A stretch of 64,000 nucleotides of DNA from assembly GCF_003853705.1 (NCBI RefSeq), contig NZ_QTQI01000001.1, forward strand, positions 1-64,000. The letters run 5' to 3'. The notes below the pieces were generated by a model. The model saw only the letters and a list, made by a program, of their open reading frames with translations. It searched no databases and was not told where the DNA came from. A program made the translations under genes and the position numbers. This document shows positions 47,206 to 56,701 of the stretch, piece by piece. The first letter of the stretch is position 1; each line of letters begins with the position of its first letter. Origin of the DNA: Burkholderia sp. Bp8992 (GTDB taxonomy: Bacteria > Pseudomonadota > Gammaproteobacteria > Burkholderiales > Burkholderiaceae).

Positions 47206-49068
47206 TCAAGCCTCCGCCGGCTCCCCCAGCGGCCCGGCTTCATCGTTTGCCACGCGCCGCGGCGTATCCGCGAGCCCCTTCGCGAGCTCCAGCGCCTGCC
47301 GCTCGAACAGCCGGCGGTAGATGCCGCCGTCGATGCGGATCAGCGCGTCGTGGTTGCCTTCCTCGATCACCTTGCCGCGATCGAGCACGAGCAGCCGGTC
47401 GAGCGCGCGCACGGTCGACAGCCGGTGCGCGACCACGAGCGTCGTGCGGCCGACCATCAGCCGCTCCATCGCCTGCTGGATCAGCAGCTCGCTTTCGCTG
47501 TCGAGGCTCGACGTCGCTTCGTCGAGAATCAGGATCGGCGCATCGGCGAGGAATGCGCGCGCGATCGCGACGCGCTGGCGCTCGCCGCCCGACAGCTTGA
47601 TCCCGCGTTCGCCGACGAGCGTGTCATAGCCGTCCGGCAGCGCGGCGATGAAGTCGTGCGCGCTGGCGAGACGCGCGGCGCGCTCGATGTCGGCGCGGCT
47701 TGCATCGGGGCGCGCATACGCGATGTTCTCGGCCAGCGTGCGGTGGAACAGCACGGGCTCTTGCTGCACGATCGCGATCTGGCTGCGCAGCGAATCCTGC
47801 CGCACGCGCGCGATGTCCTGGCCGTCGATCGTGATGCGGCCGCCCGACACGTCGTACAGGCGCTGGATCAGCTTGATGAACGTCGTCTTGCCCGATCCCG
47901 AATGGCCGACGAGGCCCACACGTTCGCCCGGCGCGATGCGCATCGAGAAGTCGTCGTACAGCGGCACCGGATGGTTGCCGTAGCGGAACGTCACGTGCTC
48001 GAAGCGGATCTCGCCTTGCCCGATGCGGATGGCCGGCGCGTCGGGGCGATCGTCGATGCCGAGCGGCTGGCGTTCGAGCGCGACGAGTTCCTCCATGTCG
48101 TTCACCGAGCGCTGCAGGTTGCGGATGTGCATGCCGACGTCGCGCAGGTAGCCCTGCAGCATGAAGAACATCGTCAGCGCGAACGCGATGTCGCCGACGC
48201 TCGCCTCGTCGTTCACCCACAGCCGCAGTGCGACGCCGATCATCGCGGCCTGCATCGCGACGAGCATCGCACCCTGCAGCCCGCCGTTGAACGTGCCGCG
48301 CACCCACGTGCGGCGCGTGCGCTGCCGCCACTTGCCGATCACGCGTGCGAGCCGCGCTTCCTCGCGCGTTTCCGCGCCGAATGCCTTGACCACGGCATTG
48401 CAGCTCACGGCGTCGGCGAGCGCGCCGCCCATGCGCGTATCCCACAGGTTGCCGAGCCGCGCGGCCGGCGCGACGATGCCAAGCGACACCGCGACCGTCA
48501 CCGAGATGTACAGCAGCGACCCCGCGCCGACGACGAGCCCCATCACGGGCCAGTGAGTGCCGAGCAGCACGGTGGCGCCGACCAGCATCGCGACCGACGG
48601 CAGCAGCGCGATCAGCACGGTGTCGTTCAGCAGGTCGAGCGCCCAGATGCCGCGCGTGATCTTGCGCACGGTCGAGCCCGCGAAGCTGTTCGCGTGCCAG
48701 TCGGTCGAGAAGCGCTGCACGCGGTGGAACGACGCGGCGGCGATCTCGCTCATCATCTTCAGCGTGAGCGTGATGATGTTCAGGTACACGCCCTGGCGCA
48801 GCACCGTCGCGCCGAGGCCGAGCGCGGCGAGCGTGCCGAACGCGACGAGGGCCGAATGCCACGCGGCGGCGCGGTCGGTCAGGCCGGTCGACAGCGCATC
48901 GACGAGGCGGCCGGCGAACAGCGGCGTGAGGACGTCCGCGAGCGCGGCGAGCAGCGCGAAGCCCGCGACCGTGGCGGTGCGCGCCGGCTGCTTGCGCCAG
49001 TAACGAAGGGTGAAGCCGAAGACGGCCTGGAATGCATGGCCGCCCAGATGGGCAGTTTTTCTGGTCAT
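47206..49068 (-). CDS. ABC exporter with fused membrane and ATPase domains (MsbA-like)
   Basis: The 620-residue half-transporter has six membrane segments in its N-terminal half, followed by an ATPase domain with Walker A GHSGSGKTT, signature LSGGERQR and Walker B ILILDEATSSLD. It would act as a homodimer exporting lipids, peptides or drugs. A sigma-70 promoter and a 16-codon leader ORF lie upstream, and a terminator follows. No accessory genes give the substrate. Confidence 0.92.
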   Translation of the reverse strand: MTRKTAHLGGHAFQAVFGFTLRYWRKQPARTATVAGFALLAALADVLTPLFAGRLVDALSTGLTDRAAAWHSALVAFGTLAALGLGATVLRQGVYLNIITLTLKMMSEIAAASFHRVQRFSTDWHANSFAGSTVRKITRGIWALDLLNDTVLIALLPSVAMLVGATVLLGTHWPVMGLVVGAGSLLYISVTVAVSLGIVAPAARLGNLWDTRMGGALADAVSCNAVVKAFGAETREEARLARVIGKWRQRTRRTWVRGTFNGGLQGAMLVAMQAAMIGVALRLWVNDEASVGDIAFALTMFFMLQGYLRDVGMHIRNLQRSVNDMEELVALERQPLGIDDRPDAPAIRIGQGEIRFEHVTFRYGNHPVPLYDDFSMRIAPGERVGLVGHSGSGKTTFIKLIQRLYDVSGGRITIDGQDIARVRQDSLRSQIAIVQQEPVLFHRTLAENIAYARPDASRADIERAARLASAHDFIAALPDGYDTLVGERGIKLSGGERQRVAIARAFLADAPILILDEATSSLDSESELLIQQAMERLMVGRTTLVVAHRLSTVRALDRLLVLDRGKVIEEGNHDALIRIDGGIYRRLFERQALELAKGLADTPRRVANDEAGPLGEPAEA

Positions 49069-49239
49069 TTATCGTTGCCCGGCGCATCGCGCGACGGGAC
49101 TTTCCGGTTCGGAGAACGTCGAAAACGCAACAGCCGGGCCGCGCGGAAATCGCGGGCGGAGCGCAAAACGGGCTGTCGGGAAAAGCGCGGCTGACGGGTT
49201 AGCGGAAAACTCGGGAGCCGGCGCGGACGGCGGGCTGGA

Positions 49240-49290
49240 TCAGCTGCGCCGTGGGACCACGTTCGAGAAGGTGGCTGGCATTCGGAACAT
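49240..49290 (-). CDS. Putative leader peptide upstream of the ABC exporter
   Basis: A 16-codon ORF (MFRMPATFSNVVPRRS) starts ATG at 49290 behind a near-perfect ribosome site, AGGAGGTG (49301-49294). It ends TGA at 49240, about 170 bases before the exporter start. It lies on the predicted exporter transcript. The exporter itself has a weak ribosome site by comparison. A translation-attenuation leader is possible; without comparative data this is a hypothesis. Confidence 0.45.
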   Translation of the reverse strand: MFRMPATFSNVVPRRS

Positions 49291-49342
49291 CTGCACCTCC
49301 TCTGAAGTGAACGTTGAAAGGACGCCGAAAAGACGTGAAAAG

Positions 49343-49372
49343 ATTCTATCAGCAGTGTACGGCGCGCTGCAA
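49343..49372 (-). promoter_or_regulatory. Sigma-70 promoter of the ABC exporter transcript
   Basis: On the minus strand -35 TTGCAG (49372-49367) and -10 TAGAAT (49348-49343) are separated by 18 bases. The start of transcription would be near 49336, leaving a leader of about 270 bases before the exporter. Confidence 0.55.
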
Positions 49373-49567
49373 CGTCTGACGAATGCGGCGTTGCGGCGTC
49401 GATACGGTTAGTATTCAGGGTTTCGGCCCTGCTTTCGCGGGCGTTCCGCGGCGCGGCAGCGCAGGGGCCGGCAGGGGCATCGATTACACTTCGGCGTCCA
49501 CGGCGCACCATGGTGCGGCCCCGCAGATTCACCCCGGATTCACCCCCGATACACACCTGAGGAAACG

Positions 49568-50449
49568 ATGAGCGACGTTCAGCAAGGCATCCTGGCTCCG
49601 ATCGACACGGCAGCCCGATACCTCACTTTCACGATTTCGAATGACGGCAACGTGGCAGCGGCGCTGGCCGCGCTGCGCGAGATCGTCGACGGACGCGACA
49701 CGGTCGTCGGGTTCGGACAGTCGCTGGCCGCACACCTCGGGCGTCCGGTGCCGGGCCTGACCGAGTTCCCGGCGTTCACGGTGAAGGACCGCACGCTGCC
49801 GGCCACGCCGACCGACGTGTGGGTCTGGCTGCGCGCCGACGACCGCGGCGAGATCGTGCTGCGTGCGCGGGCGATCGAACGCGCGCTCGCGCCAGCATTT
49901 GCACTGCAGGATGCCGTCGACGGGTTCCGCTACTCGAACGATCGCGACCTGTCCGGTTACGAGGACGGCACCGAGAACCCGGAAGGCGACGACGCGGTGG
50001 CCGCGGCGATCGTGACGGGGCAGGGCGCGGGGCTCGACGGTGCGAGCTTCGTCGCCGTGCAGCAGTGGCTGCACGACTTCGACCAGATGGAGCGCATTCC
50101 GTCGGGCGACATGGACAACATCGTCGGGCGCCGCCGTTCGGACAACGAGGAGCTCGACGACGCGCCCGAGTTCGCGCACGTGAAGCGCACCGCGCAGGAA
50201 AGCTTCGAGCCCGAGGCGTTCATGCTGCGCCGTTCGTCGCCGTGGTCGGACGCGCGCCGCGCGGGCCTCTACTTCGTCGCGTTCGGCTGCTCGTTCCGCG
50301 CATTCGACGTGCAGATGCGCCGGATGAGCGGCGCGGACGACGGGATCGTCGACGGCCTGTTCCGCTTCACGCGGCCGCTGACGGGCGCGTATTTCTGGTG
50401 CCCGCCGATGAAGGGCGGCAAGCTGGACCTGTCCGCGCTCGGACTGTAA
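49568..50449 (+). CDS. DyP-type heme peroxidase
   Basis: The 293-residue protein has the DyP signature GYEDGTENPEG (GxxDG, catalytic Asp) and an FEPEAFMLRRSSPW segment toward the proximal side, with the heme-binding histidine expected in the FAHVKRTAQ region. There is no Tat or Sec signal, so it is cytoplasmic or encapsulin-loaded; no encapsulin gene is nearby. It uses hydrogen peroxide to oxidise dyes and aromatic substrates. A strong terminator follows. Confidence 0.92.
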   Translation: MSDVQQGILAPIDTAARYLTFTISNDGNVAAALAALREIVDGRDTVVGFGQSLAAHLGRPVPGLTEFPAFTVKDRTLPATPTDVWVWLRADDRGEIVLRARAIERALAPAFALQDAVDGFRYSNDRDLSGYEDGTENPEGDDAVAAAIVTGQGAGLDGASFVAVQQWLHDFDQMERIPSGDMDNIVGRRRSDNEELDDAPEFAHVKRTAQESFEPEAFMLRRSSPWSDARRAGLYFVAFGCSFRAFDVQMRRMSGADDGIVDGLFRFTRPLTGAYFWCPPMKGGKLDLSALGL

Positions 50450-50469
50450 ACGCCAGGCGGCAACGACGA

Positions 50470-50507
50470 ACGGGCGGGTCGCGCATCGTGCGCGGCCCGC
50501 CCGTTTT
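50470..50507 (+). terminator. Strong terminator after the DyP peroxidase
   Basis: ACGGGCGGGTCGCGC pairs with GCGCGGCCCGCCCGT over 15 bp with one G-T pair, loop ATCGT, and TTTT at the end. Confidence 0.88.
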
Positions 50508-50553
50508 GCATGTCACGCGGCGATCGCATGCCGCGTGGCGCTTGCGGCCTGTA

Positions 50554-50955
50554 TCAGTTCAACGTCGTTTCGATCCGCGTGCCGCGCTTGATGAACTGCG
50601 TCACCGGCGTCTTCTCGCAGATTTCCGCGAGCCGCTGGCGTTGCGCATCGTCGAGCGGGCCGTCGAGCGTCACGACGCGGCGCACGTACTGCACGCCTTC
50701 GCGATCCGCATGCAGCTCGGTGCGCACGGCGATGCGCGTGGCCGGCCACGTCTTGCGCTGCATATACATGCGCAGCGTCGCGGCCGTGCATTGCGCGAGA
50801 CCGGCCAGCACGAACTCGTACGGCGCCGGCCCGCGATCCTGGCCGCCTTCGCGCGGCGCTTCGTCGCCGGTCAGCGCGTGCGTGCCGGCCTGCAGCTGGA
50901 CGACGTAGTCGGGTGCGTCCGCGTCGAGCACGGCGGCGGCATGGATGAGCGACAT
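50554..50955 (-). CDS. OsmC/Ohr-family protein
   Basis: The 133-residue protein has the two peroxidatic-type cysteines of the family, Cys56 (LAGLAQCTAATL) and Cys113 (AEICEKTPV). OsmC/Ohr enzymes reduce organic hydroperoxides. The ATG at 50955 has GGAGA upstream. A LysR gene lies 58 bases upstream on the same strand and may be co-transcribed. The neighbouring DyP peroxidase suggests an oxidative stress setting. Confidence 0.88.
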   Translation of the reverse strand: MSLIHAAAVLDADAPDYVVQLQAGTHALTGDEAPREGGQDRGPAPYEFVLAGLAQCTAATLRMYMQRKTWPATRIAVRTELHADREGVQYVRRVVTLDGPLDDAQRQRLAEICEKTPVTQFIKRGTRIETTLN

Positions 50956-51013
50956 GGCAAGTCTCCGGTAAGCGGGAAGTAGAAAGCGGGCGCCGCACGG
51001 CGGCGCGCAGCCG

Positions 51014-51961
51014 TCAGCATACCGTCCCGGCGTGCGGCGATGCGTCGGCGGCGCCGGCGCTGCTGCGCACGAGCGCGGCGATGCGTTCGCGTACCCACTG
51101 GTGCGCACGATCGGTGTCGCGCGATTCGTGCCAGTACGCGAGGAGCGGGAACGGCTTGAGCCGCAACGGCAGCGGCCGCACGTCGATCGGCAGCAGCGCG
51201 GCCATGCGCAGCGCATAGGTGTGCGGCAGCGTGACCAGCAGGTCGCCGGTCGCGGCGATCTGGCACGCGGCGAAATAGTGCTGGCAGGTGAGACGGATAT
51301 CGCGGAAGCGTCCGTCGTTGCCGAGCAGCACGTCGAGCGATTGCGGTTCGCCGAGCGACGACACCGCGATGTGCCGCGCCGCGAAATAGTCGCTGCGCCG
51401 CAGCGGCTCGCATGCCAGCGGATGATCGCGCCGCAGCGCGACGACGAGCGAATCGTCGAGCAGGTGCTCGGTCGCGATGCGGGGGCCCGTCTGCACGCGA
51501 CGATCGACGACGAGGTCGGTATTGCCCGACGCGAGTTCGCGCTCGATGTCGGGTACCGCGACACGGCGGCTCACGAGCCGCAGGCCCGGTGCTTCATCGG
51601 CGAATGCCGCGACGATCCGCGGCAGCGCAATCGATTCCAGCACGTCGCGAATGCCGACGGCGATGCTCAGGTCGAGCGTCGCGGGATCGAATGCCGACGG
51701 ATCGCGCACGGTGCGTTGCAGGCCCTTCAGGTGCAGTTGCACGTCCGCGATGATCGCGCGCGTGCGTTCGGTCGGCACGACGCGATTGCCCTGGCGCACG
51801 AACAGCGGATCGTCGAAATGCGCACGCAGCCGGTTGAGTGCATGCGTGACGGCCGGTTGCGTGAGATGCAGCGCGCGGGCGGCCGCGCCGATGCCGCCGT
51901 GCACGTAGACGGCGTCGAGCACGCGAAACAGGTTCAGGTCGAGACGATGATCGGCGGGCAC
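51014..51961 (-). CDS. LysR-family regulator
   Basis: The protein has about 315 residues, with LDLNLFRVLDAVYVHGGIGAAARALHL and TQPAVTHALNRLRAHFDDPLF as the HTH and a substrate-binding domain of the NodD/PcpR-like branch. The frame stays open upstream to 52198, so the start is uncertain; I chose the GTG at 51961 just before the conserved N-terminus, though it lacks a clear ribosome site. It probably regulates the OsmC-like gene that follows. Confidence 0.82.
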   Translation of the reverse strand: MPADHRLDLNLFRVLDAVYVHGGIGAAARALHLTQPAVTHALNRLRAHFDDPLFVRQGNRVVPTERTRAIIADVQLHLKGLQRTVRDPSAFDPATLDLSIAVGIRDVLESIALPRIVAAFADEAPGLRLVSRRVAVPDIERELASGNTDLVVDRRVQTGPRIATEHLLDDSLVVALRRDHPLACEPLRRSDYFAARHIAVSSLGEPQSLDVLLGNDGRFRDIRLTCQHYFAACQIAATGDLLVTLPHTYALRMAALLPIDVRPLPLRLKPFPLLAYWHESRDTDRAHQWVRERIAALVRSSAGAADASPHAGTVC

Positions 51962-52392
51962 GGAGCGCGGCTGGCGTGGTGAACGGTGGATCGATTCTAA
52001 AGGATGCACGGACAACGGATGCGCGGCGTGTCGTGCGTGCCGATCGAGTGCGTTCGATGCGTATCGATACCGTTCGAACCGGTACGTGAATGCAGCGTCA
52101 TCCGGTGCGCGGTGCATCACGGCGCGTGCATCGCCACGCAAGACGGCCGCAATGATCGACCGCATCGCACGCGTGATTCTGTGCCGGCATACCGGCAATG
52201 CGCGACAGCCTGTAGTAATCCGCCATCATGCTGTCCGCGTCGGCCATTTCGTGCCAAAGGCGCTACCCGTTCGGCTAAGATGCCGTCGCTTCATATTTCG
52301 GGATAGCCGTCCTGTCGCACGCATTCAAACCAAATATAAGCCTGACAGTTCGACGGTATTAGAAGAAGTCGAACAAGTCGGGGGCTTGGCCA
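51962..52392. other. Intergenic region between divergent regulators
   Basis: About 430 bp separate the LysR and GlxA-like regulator genes. Apart from an inverted repeat at 52348-52374 nothing was recognised; part of the region may belong to a longer LysR N-terminus. Confidence 0.5.
52348..52374. promoter_or_regulatory. Inverted repeat just upstream of the GlxA-like regulator
   Basis: GTTCGAC (52348-52354) and GTCGAAC (52368-52374) are perfect 7-base arms 13 bases apart. They end 18 bases before the regulator start. The position fits an autoregulatory site. Confidence 0.45.
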
Positions 52393-53511
52393 GTGAATGC
52401 AGCAGATGAGCGGTGGGTCGTTATCTATTTGAGTACGGGTTTTTCGTTGGCCCAGGCCGCGCGTCTCGGCGAGGCGTTCAACCTGGCGAATCGCCTGCAG
52501 CCGTACAGTGCGGATTACCAGCTGAAATACGTATCGGAAAGCGGGGGACTGTTGCAGTCGTCGTCCGGCGTGAGAATTGCGGCCGATCCGCTCGGTGACG
52601 AGCACGGTCGTCGCGCACTCGCGTTCTTTCATCTTCACGGCGACCGTGCGGCCGTCAACTGGGATGACGCGTTGCAGCGGCGCCTGACCGACATTCGCCG
52701 GCATGCGCGCTGGATCGTCGATGCGATGGACCTGCCCGCGCTCGCGGCCACGCAGCGGCCGTCGTCGGCGATCGACGTGCGGCCCGGCCGCGGCGGGCGC
52801 CGTGCCGCGACGACGGTCGAACTGCAGGCCGGCGAGACCGACGTGTTCGCGGCCGCGCTCGACATGTTCCGTGCCGATCTCGGCGACAGCGCCGCGCAGG
52901 AGATCGCCTGCAACATGATGCGGCCGGTCGAGCAGCGCTATGCACAGTCGATGTGGGCGTTTCGCGAACTGAGCGCGAGCCCGCCGATCCGGATGTCGGC
53001 ACAGCGGCTGCGCGCGCAGAGCGTGAACCGCATCTCGATCGCGAGCGCCGCGCAGGCCGCCGCGATGAGCGAGCGCAATTTCCTGCGGCGCTTCAAGAAG
53101 GAGATCGGCGTGACGCCGACCGAGTTCGTCCAGCACGTGCGGCTCGAGCGTGCGTGCCACATGCTGATCCATACGACGCTGCCGGCCGACAAGGTGGCAC
53201 GGCGTACCGGGTTCGGCAGCGGCGAGCGTCTCGCGAAGCTGTTTCGCCAGCGCCTGCTGATGTCGCCGACCGAATTTCGCGTCGCCGAGCGGGAGCGGAT
53301 ACTGAATTACGGCACCGTGCCGCGCGATGCGGACGACGCGTCCGGCGCCGCGTCGTGCGACAGCGAGGGGATGAGTTGCGACGCGTGCATCGACGCGCAC
53401 GAGAAAACGGGACGGATACCCGTAAAATCGGCCTGTCGCGATCTCGATTCCCGGTTTCCATGCCTTTCCTCCCCACTACCGCCACCGCCCCTTTCTGCCC
53501 GTCGGAAGTAA
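52393..53511 (+). CDS. GlxA-like AraC-family regulator
   Basis: The 372-residue protein has an N-terminal part of about 200 residues resembling a degenerate DJ-1/PfpI (GATase1-like) domain. An AraC HTH pair (ISIASAAQAAAMSERNFLRRF and ADKVARRTGFGSGERLAKLF) and an unusual C-terminal tail of about 75 residues with four cysteines follow. It starts at a GTG (52393). Its last 52 bases overlap the mntH start in another frame, so the mntH promoter must lie within this gene or mntH is co-transcribed. The ligand is unknown. Confidence 0.8.
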   Translation: MNAADERWVVIYLSTGFSLAQAARLGEAFNLANRLQPYSADYQLKYVSESGGLLQSSSGVRIAADPLGDEHGRRALAFFHLHGDRAAVNWDDALQRRLTDIRRHARWIVDAMDLPALAATQRPSSAIDVRPGRGGRRAATTVELQAGETDVFAAALDMFRADLGDSAAQEIACNMMRPVEQRYAQSMWAFRELSASPPIRMSAQRLRAQSVNRISIASAAQAAAMSERNFLRRFKKEIGVTPTEFVQHVRLERACHMLIHTTLPADKVARRTGFGSGERLAKLFRQRLLMSPTEFRVAERERILNYGTVPRDADDASGAASCDSEGMSCDACIDAHEKTGRIPVKSACRDLDSRFPCLSSPLPPPPLSARRK

Positions 53512-54776
53512 AGGGCAGCATCACGATCGACGCCGGCGCGCCGCGCTGGCAGAAGCTCAAGCGTTTCTTCGGCCCCGGCCTGCTCGTCGCGATCGGCTAC
53601 ATGGATCCCGGCAACTGGGCGACCGACATCCAGGCAGGCTCGCAGTTCGGCTATTCGCTGCTGTGGGTCGTCGCGTTCTCGAGCCTCGCGGCGATCTTCC
53701 TGCAGATGCTCGCGGCGCGGCTCGGCCTCGTTGCGGGCAAGGATCTCGCGCAGGCCAGCTATGACCGCTACGGCCGGTTCGGCCGCGTCGTGCAGTGGGT
53801 GACCGCCGAAGTGTCGATCATCGCGTGCGACATCGCGGAAGTCCTCGGCTGCGCGCTCGCGTTCAAGCTGCTGCTCGGCGTGCCGCTCGCGTGGGGGATC
53901 GTGCTGACCGCGCTCGACACGATGATCGTGCTCGGCCTGCAGGGCAAGGGCTTCCGGCAGATCGAGGCGATCGTGCTCGGGCTGATCGCGACGATGGCGT
54001 TCTGCTTCGTCGCGCAGGTCGCGATCACGCCGCCCGACTGGCATGCGGTGGTCGGCGGGCTCGTGCCGGGCGATCCGGGCCACGACCGCAAGGACGCGAT
54101 CGTGCTCGCGCTCGGCATCGTCGGCGCGACGATCATGCCGCACAACCTGTACCTGCATTCGTCGGTCGTGCAGACGCGGCGTGTCGTCGGCGGCGCGCGC
54201 GGGACGATCCGCGACACGCTCGCGCTCGTGCGCATCGATACGATCGTGTCGCTGTTCGTCGCGATGCTCGTCAACGCGGCGATCCTGATCGTGGCCGGCG
54301 CGGCGTTTCATGCGACCGGCCAGCACAACGTGACCGATATCGAGCAGGCCTACAAACTGATTACGCCGATCGCGGGCGGCGCGGCCGCGCTGCTGTTCGG
54401 CATCGCGCTGCTCGCGTCGGGGCAGAGCTCGACGCTGACCGGCACGATCGCCGGCCAGGTGATCATGGACGGCTTCCTGCATACGAAGATCCCGTGCTAT
54501 CAGCGCCGGCTGATCACGCGCGGCCTCGCGCTCGTGCCGGCGCTGATCGGCGTGCTGTGGCTCGGCGACGGCTCGGTCGGGCAACTGCTCGTATGGAGCC
54601 AGGTGCTGCTGAGCCTGCAGCTGCCGTTCGCGATGTGGCCGCTGATCCGCTCGGTCAGCGATCGCAACACGATGGGCGAGCACACGATCGGCCGCGGGAT
54701 GCAGGTCGCCGCGTGGGCGCTGTTCGTCGTCATCACCGGCACGAACCTGTTGTTGATTACCGGCGTCGCGGGCTGA
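53460..54776 (+). CDS. mntH: Nramp-family manganese/divalent metal transporter
   Basis: The 438-residue protein has 11 or more membrane segments and both Nramp metal-site motifs: MDPGNWATDIQAG in segment 1 and IMPHNLYLHSSVVQT in segment 6. It imports manganese or iron with protons. The ATG at 53460 gives the family N-terminus but lies inside the regulator gene. No MntR or Fur box was recognised; the weak repeat ACGGG-N7-CCCGT (53409-53425) is the only symmetry upstream. Confidence 0.92.
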   Translation: MPFLPTTATAPFCPSEVKGSITIDAGAPRWQKLKRFFGPGLLVAIGYMDPGNWATDIQAGSQFGYSLLWVVAFSSLAAIFLQMLAARLGLVAGKDLAQASYDRYGRFGRVVQWVTAEVSIIACDIAEVLGCALAFKLLLGVPLAWGIVLTALDTMIVLGLQGKGFRQIEAIVLGLIATMAFCFVAQVAITPPDWHAVVGGLVPGDPGHDRKDAIVLALGIVGATIMPHNLYLHSSVVQTRRVVGGARGTIRDTLALVRIDTIVSLFVAMLVNAAILIVAGAAFHATGQHNVTDIEQAYKLITPIAGGAAALLFGIALLASGQSSTLTGTIAGQVIMDGFLHTKIPCYQRRLITRGLALVPALIGVLWLGDGSVGQLLVWSQVLLSLQLPFAMWPLIRSVSDRNTMGEHTIGRGMQVAAWALFVVITGTNLLLITGVAG

Positions 54777-54857
54777 TACAGCCTGTCACAGGCTGACACA
54801 GCCGCGGTGCGCGCATGCGGTAAACTGCGGCCTTTCCATCGTTGTCCGAAGTCCGTT

Positions 54858-55448
54858 ATGTGGAGTGAAATCAGCAACCTCGGCGATGCCGCGCTGACCT
54901 TGCCGATCGCGCTGACGTGCGCGGCATGGCTGGCGTTGACCGACTGGCGCCTTGCCGTCCGCTGGGGCGTGCTGCTGGCTGCCGGCATGGGCCTCGTCGG
55001 CGCGACGAAGATCCTCTATGCCGGGTGCGGCATCGAGCTGCCGCAATTCGATTTCCGCGTGATCAGCGGCCATACGATGCTGTCGACGTCCGTGTGGACG
55101 GTCGCGCTGTCGATGCTGTGGCAGGCGTTCCGGCCCGGCAAGGCGCCCGGCATCGCGGCGGGGCTGGCCGTCGGCGCGGTCACGGCCGTCGCGCGCGTGT
55201 TCGACCACTCGCACACCCTGCCTGAAGTCGTCGTCGGCTGGATGCTCGGCGCGCTGGTCGCGCTGGTATTCCTGCGCGGCTACGACGGCGCGCGGCAGCG
55301 TGCGTTCTCGCCGCGGATCGCGGCGGTCTGCCTGCTGCTCGTGTCGGGCATCGCGTACGGGCACCGCGCACCGTTCCAGCAGATGATCGACACGCATTCG
55401 CCGCAGCTCTGCGCGTTCGTGCACGCGCCGTCGGGCGACGGATTCTGA
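54858..55448 (+). CDS. PAP2-family membrane phosphatase
   Basis: The 196-residue membrane protein has about five membrane segments. The PAP2 motifs are SGH (70-72, VISGHTMLS) and an R-x5-H-x3-E site (Arg113, His119, Glu123 in ARVFDHSHTLPEV). The last residue is usually Asp, and the first K-x6-RP motif is not evident. It may act on lipid or undecaprenyl phosphates. It follows mntH by 81 bases. Confidence 0.82.
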   Translation: MWSEISNLGDAALTLPIALTCAAWLALTDWRLAVRWGVLLAAGMGLVGATKILYAGCGIELPQFDFRVISGHTMLSTSVWTVALSMLWQAFRPGKAPGIAAGLAVGAVTAVARVFDHSHTLPEVVVGWMLGALVALVFLRGYDGARQRAFSPRIAAVCLLLVSGIAYGHRAPFQQMIDTHSPQLCAFVHAPSGDGF

Positions 55449-55875
55449 CGGTTGACCGTTTCCCGCCGGCGCGCGTCCGGCGGTTGCCTGATTTCTGATC
55501 CTGAACGCGTCCCGCGTCGCGGAACGCCCTCCTTGCCACTCCCCGAATCGACGAATCGGCCGATCCACCGGATCAGCCGCGCCCGCTCGTGCGTTCGCGC
55601 AGGTGCGGGAGGGTCATGAACGATGTCTATGACTGGGCATAACGAATATTCATTTCATCGATTGGCGGCATTCGCGTACGCTGGCTGACGTTCAACCGGG
55701 GCCAGCGGCCGGGATTGCGCGGCAGGCTTCACGGTCATCTCGATATACTCGGGGAAACCGTGCTGCGCGCCGTCACGACGACGCACGCTCGACCGGCCTG
55801 CGTTGGCCGGGGTACGCACGGAAAACCCGTCGCGGCAGCGTTCCGCGACGACGATTCATGACAGGAGCCAGTCAC
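55449..55875. other. Intergenic region, no gene supported
   Basis: About 427 bp precede the SDR gene. An 8-codon ORF at 55616-55642 has GGGAGGG before its ATG, and an AT-rich patch with AATATT lies near 55645. Neither is convincing as a functional element. Confidence 0.45.
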
Positions 55876-56664
55876 ATGACAGCCGTTTCATCGCGCCTCG
55901 CAGGCAAGTGCGCATACATCACGGGCGCCGCGGGCGGCCTCGGCCGTGCGATTGCGCGCCGGATGGTCGAGCAGGGCGCGCGCGTGTTCCTGACCGACAT
56001 CGCCGACGCGGCGGTGCTCGACGCCTTCGCACAGGAACTCAACGCCGGGCATGCCACGCCGGTCGCATTCGCCGCGACGCAGGACGTGCGCGACGAAGCG
56101 CGCTGGCAGGCGCTGCTCACGCAGGCGGTCGACGCGATGGGCGGGCTGTCGGTGCTCGTCAACAACGCGGGCGTGGGCTCGATCGGCTCGCCCGCGCAGA
56201 TCGAGCTGGACGAGTGGCGTCGCGTGATGGCGATCAACGTCGAGAGCATCGTGCTCGGCTGCAAGCATGCGCTGTCGTACCTGGCCGAGAGCCATCCCGC
56301 GTCGATCATCAACATCTCGTCGGTCGCCGCGTTCAAGGTCGAGCCGGATTTCACCGCGTACAACGCGTCGAAGGCGGCGGTCGCGTCGCTGACGAAGTCG
56401 GTCGCGATCGACTGCGCGCGCCGCGAGATCGACGTGCGCTGCAATTCGATTCACCCCGCGTTCATCCGCACGGGGATCGTCGAGCCGCTGTTCCAGTCGC
56501 TCGGCGAACGCGACGCGACGCGCAAGCTCGCGCGCGGCATTCCGCTGCGCCGGCTCGGCGAGCCGGACGACGTCGCGCACGCGGCCGTGTATCTCGCATC
56601 CGACGAGAGCCGCTTCGTGACGGCCGCCGAACTCGTGATCGACGGCGGCATGTGCGCGGTCTGA
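55876..56664 (+). CDS. Short-chain dehydrogenase/reductase
   Basis: The 262-residue classical SDR has the NAD(P) site [12 protein letters not shown], the NNAGVG motif, a serine in INISSVAAF and the YNASK catalytic pair (Tyr and Lys). The residue after the second beta strand is acidic (LTDIAD), favouring NAD. AGGAGCC precedes the ATG at 55876. It is followed 37 bases later by an MDR oxidoreductase. The substrate is unknown; bile-acid- or cyclohexanol-type alcohols are common for relatives. Confidence 0.9.
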   Translation: MTAVSSRLAGKCAYITGAAGGLGRAIARRMVEQGARVFLTDIADAAVLDAFAQELNAGHATPVAFAATQDVRDEARWQALLTQAVDAMGGLSVLVNNAGVGSIGSPAQIELDEWRRVMAINVESIVLGCKHALSYLAESHPASIINISSVAAFKVEPDFTAYNASKAAVASLTKSVAIDCARREIDVRCNSIHPAFIRTGIVEPLFQSLGERDATRKLARGIPLRRLGEPDDVAHAAVYLASDESRFVTAAELVIDGGMCAV

Positions 56665-56701
56665 TACGCATCCCGAACCACCACGACCGGAGGAGAACAT
56701 C

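Larger units (their letters stand above)
49069..49567. other. Intergenic region with ABC exporter leader
   Basis: These 499 bp separate the divergent ABC exporter and DyP peroxidase genes. The half next to the exporter holds its promoter, a tiny leader ORF and an ACAGCC/GGCTGT inverted pair (49130-49135 and 49171-49176). No further gene was supported. Confidence 0.55.

Noticed and set aside
47035-49194. 719-codon plus-strand frame opposite the ABC exporter
   Set aside because: Shadow frame; the minus strand has Walker A, signature and Walker B motifs.
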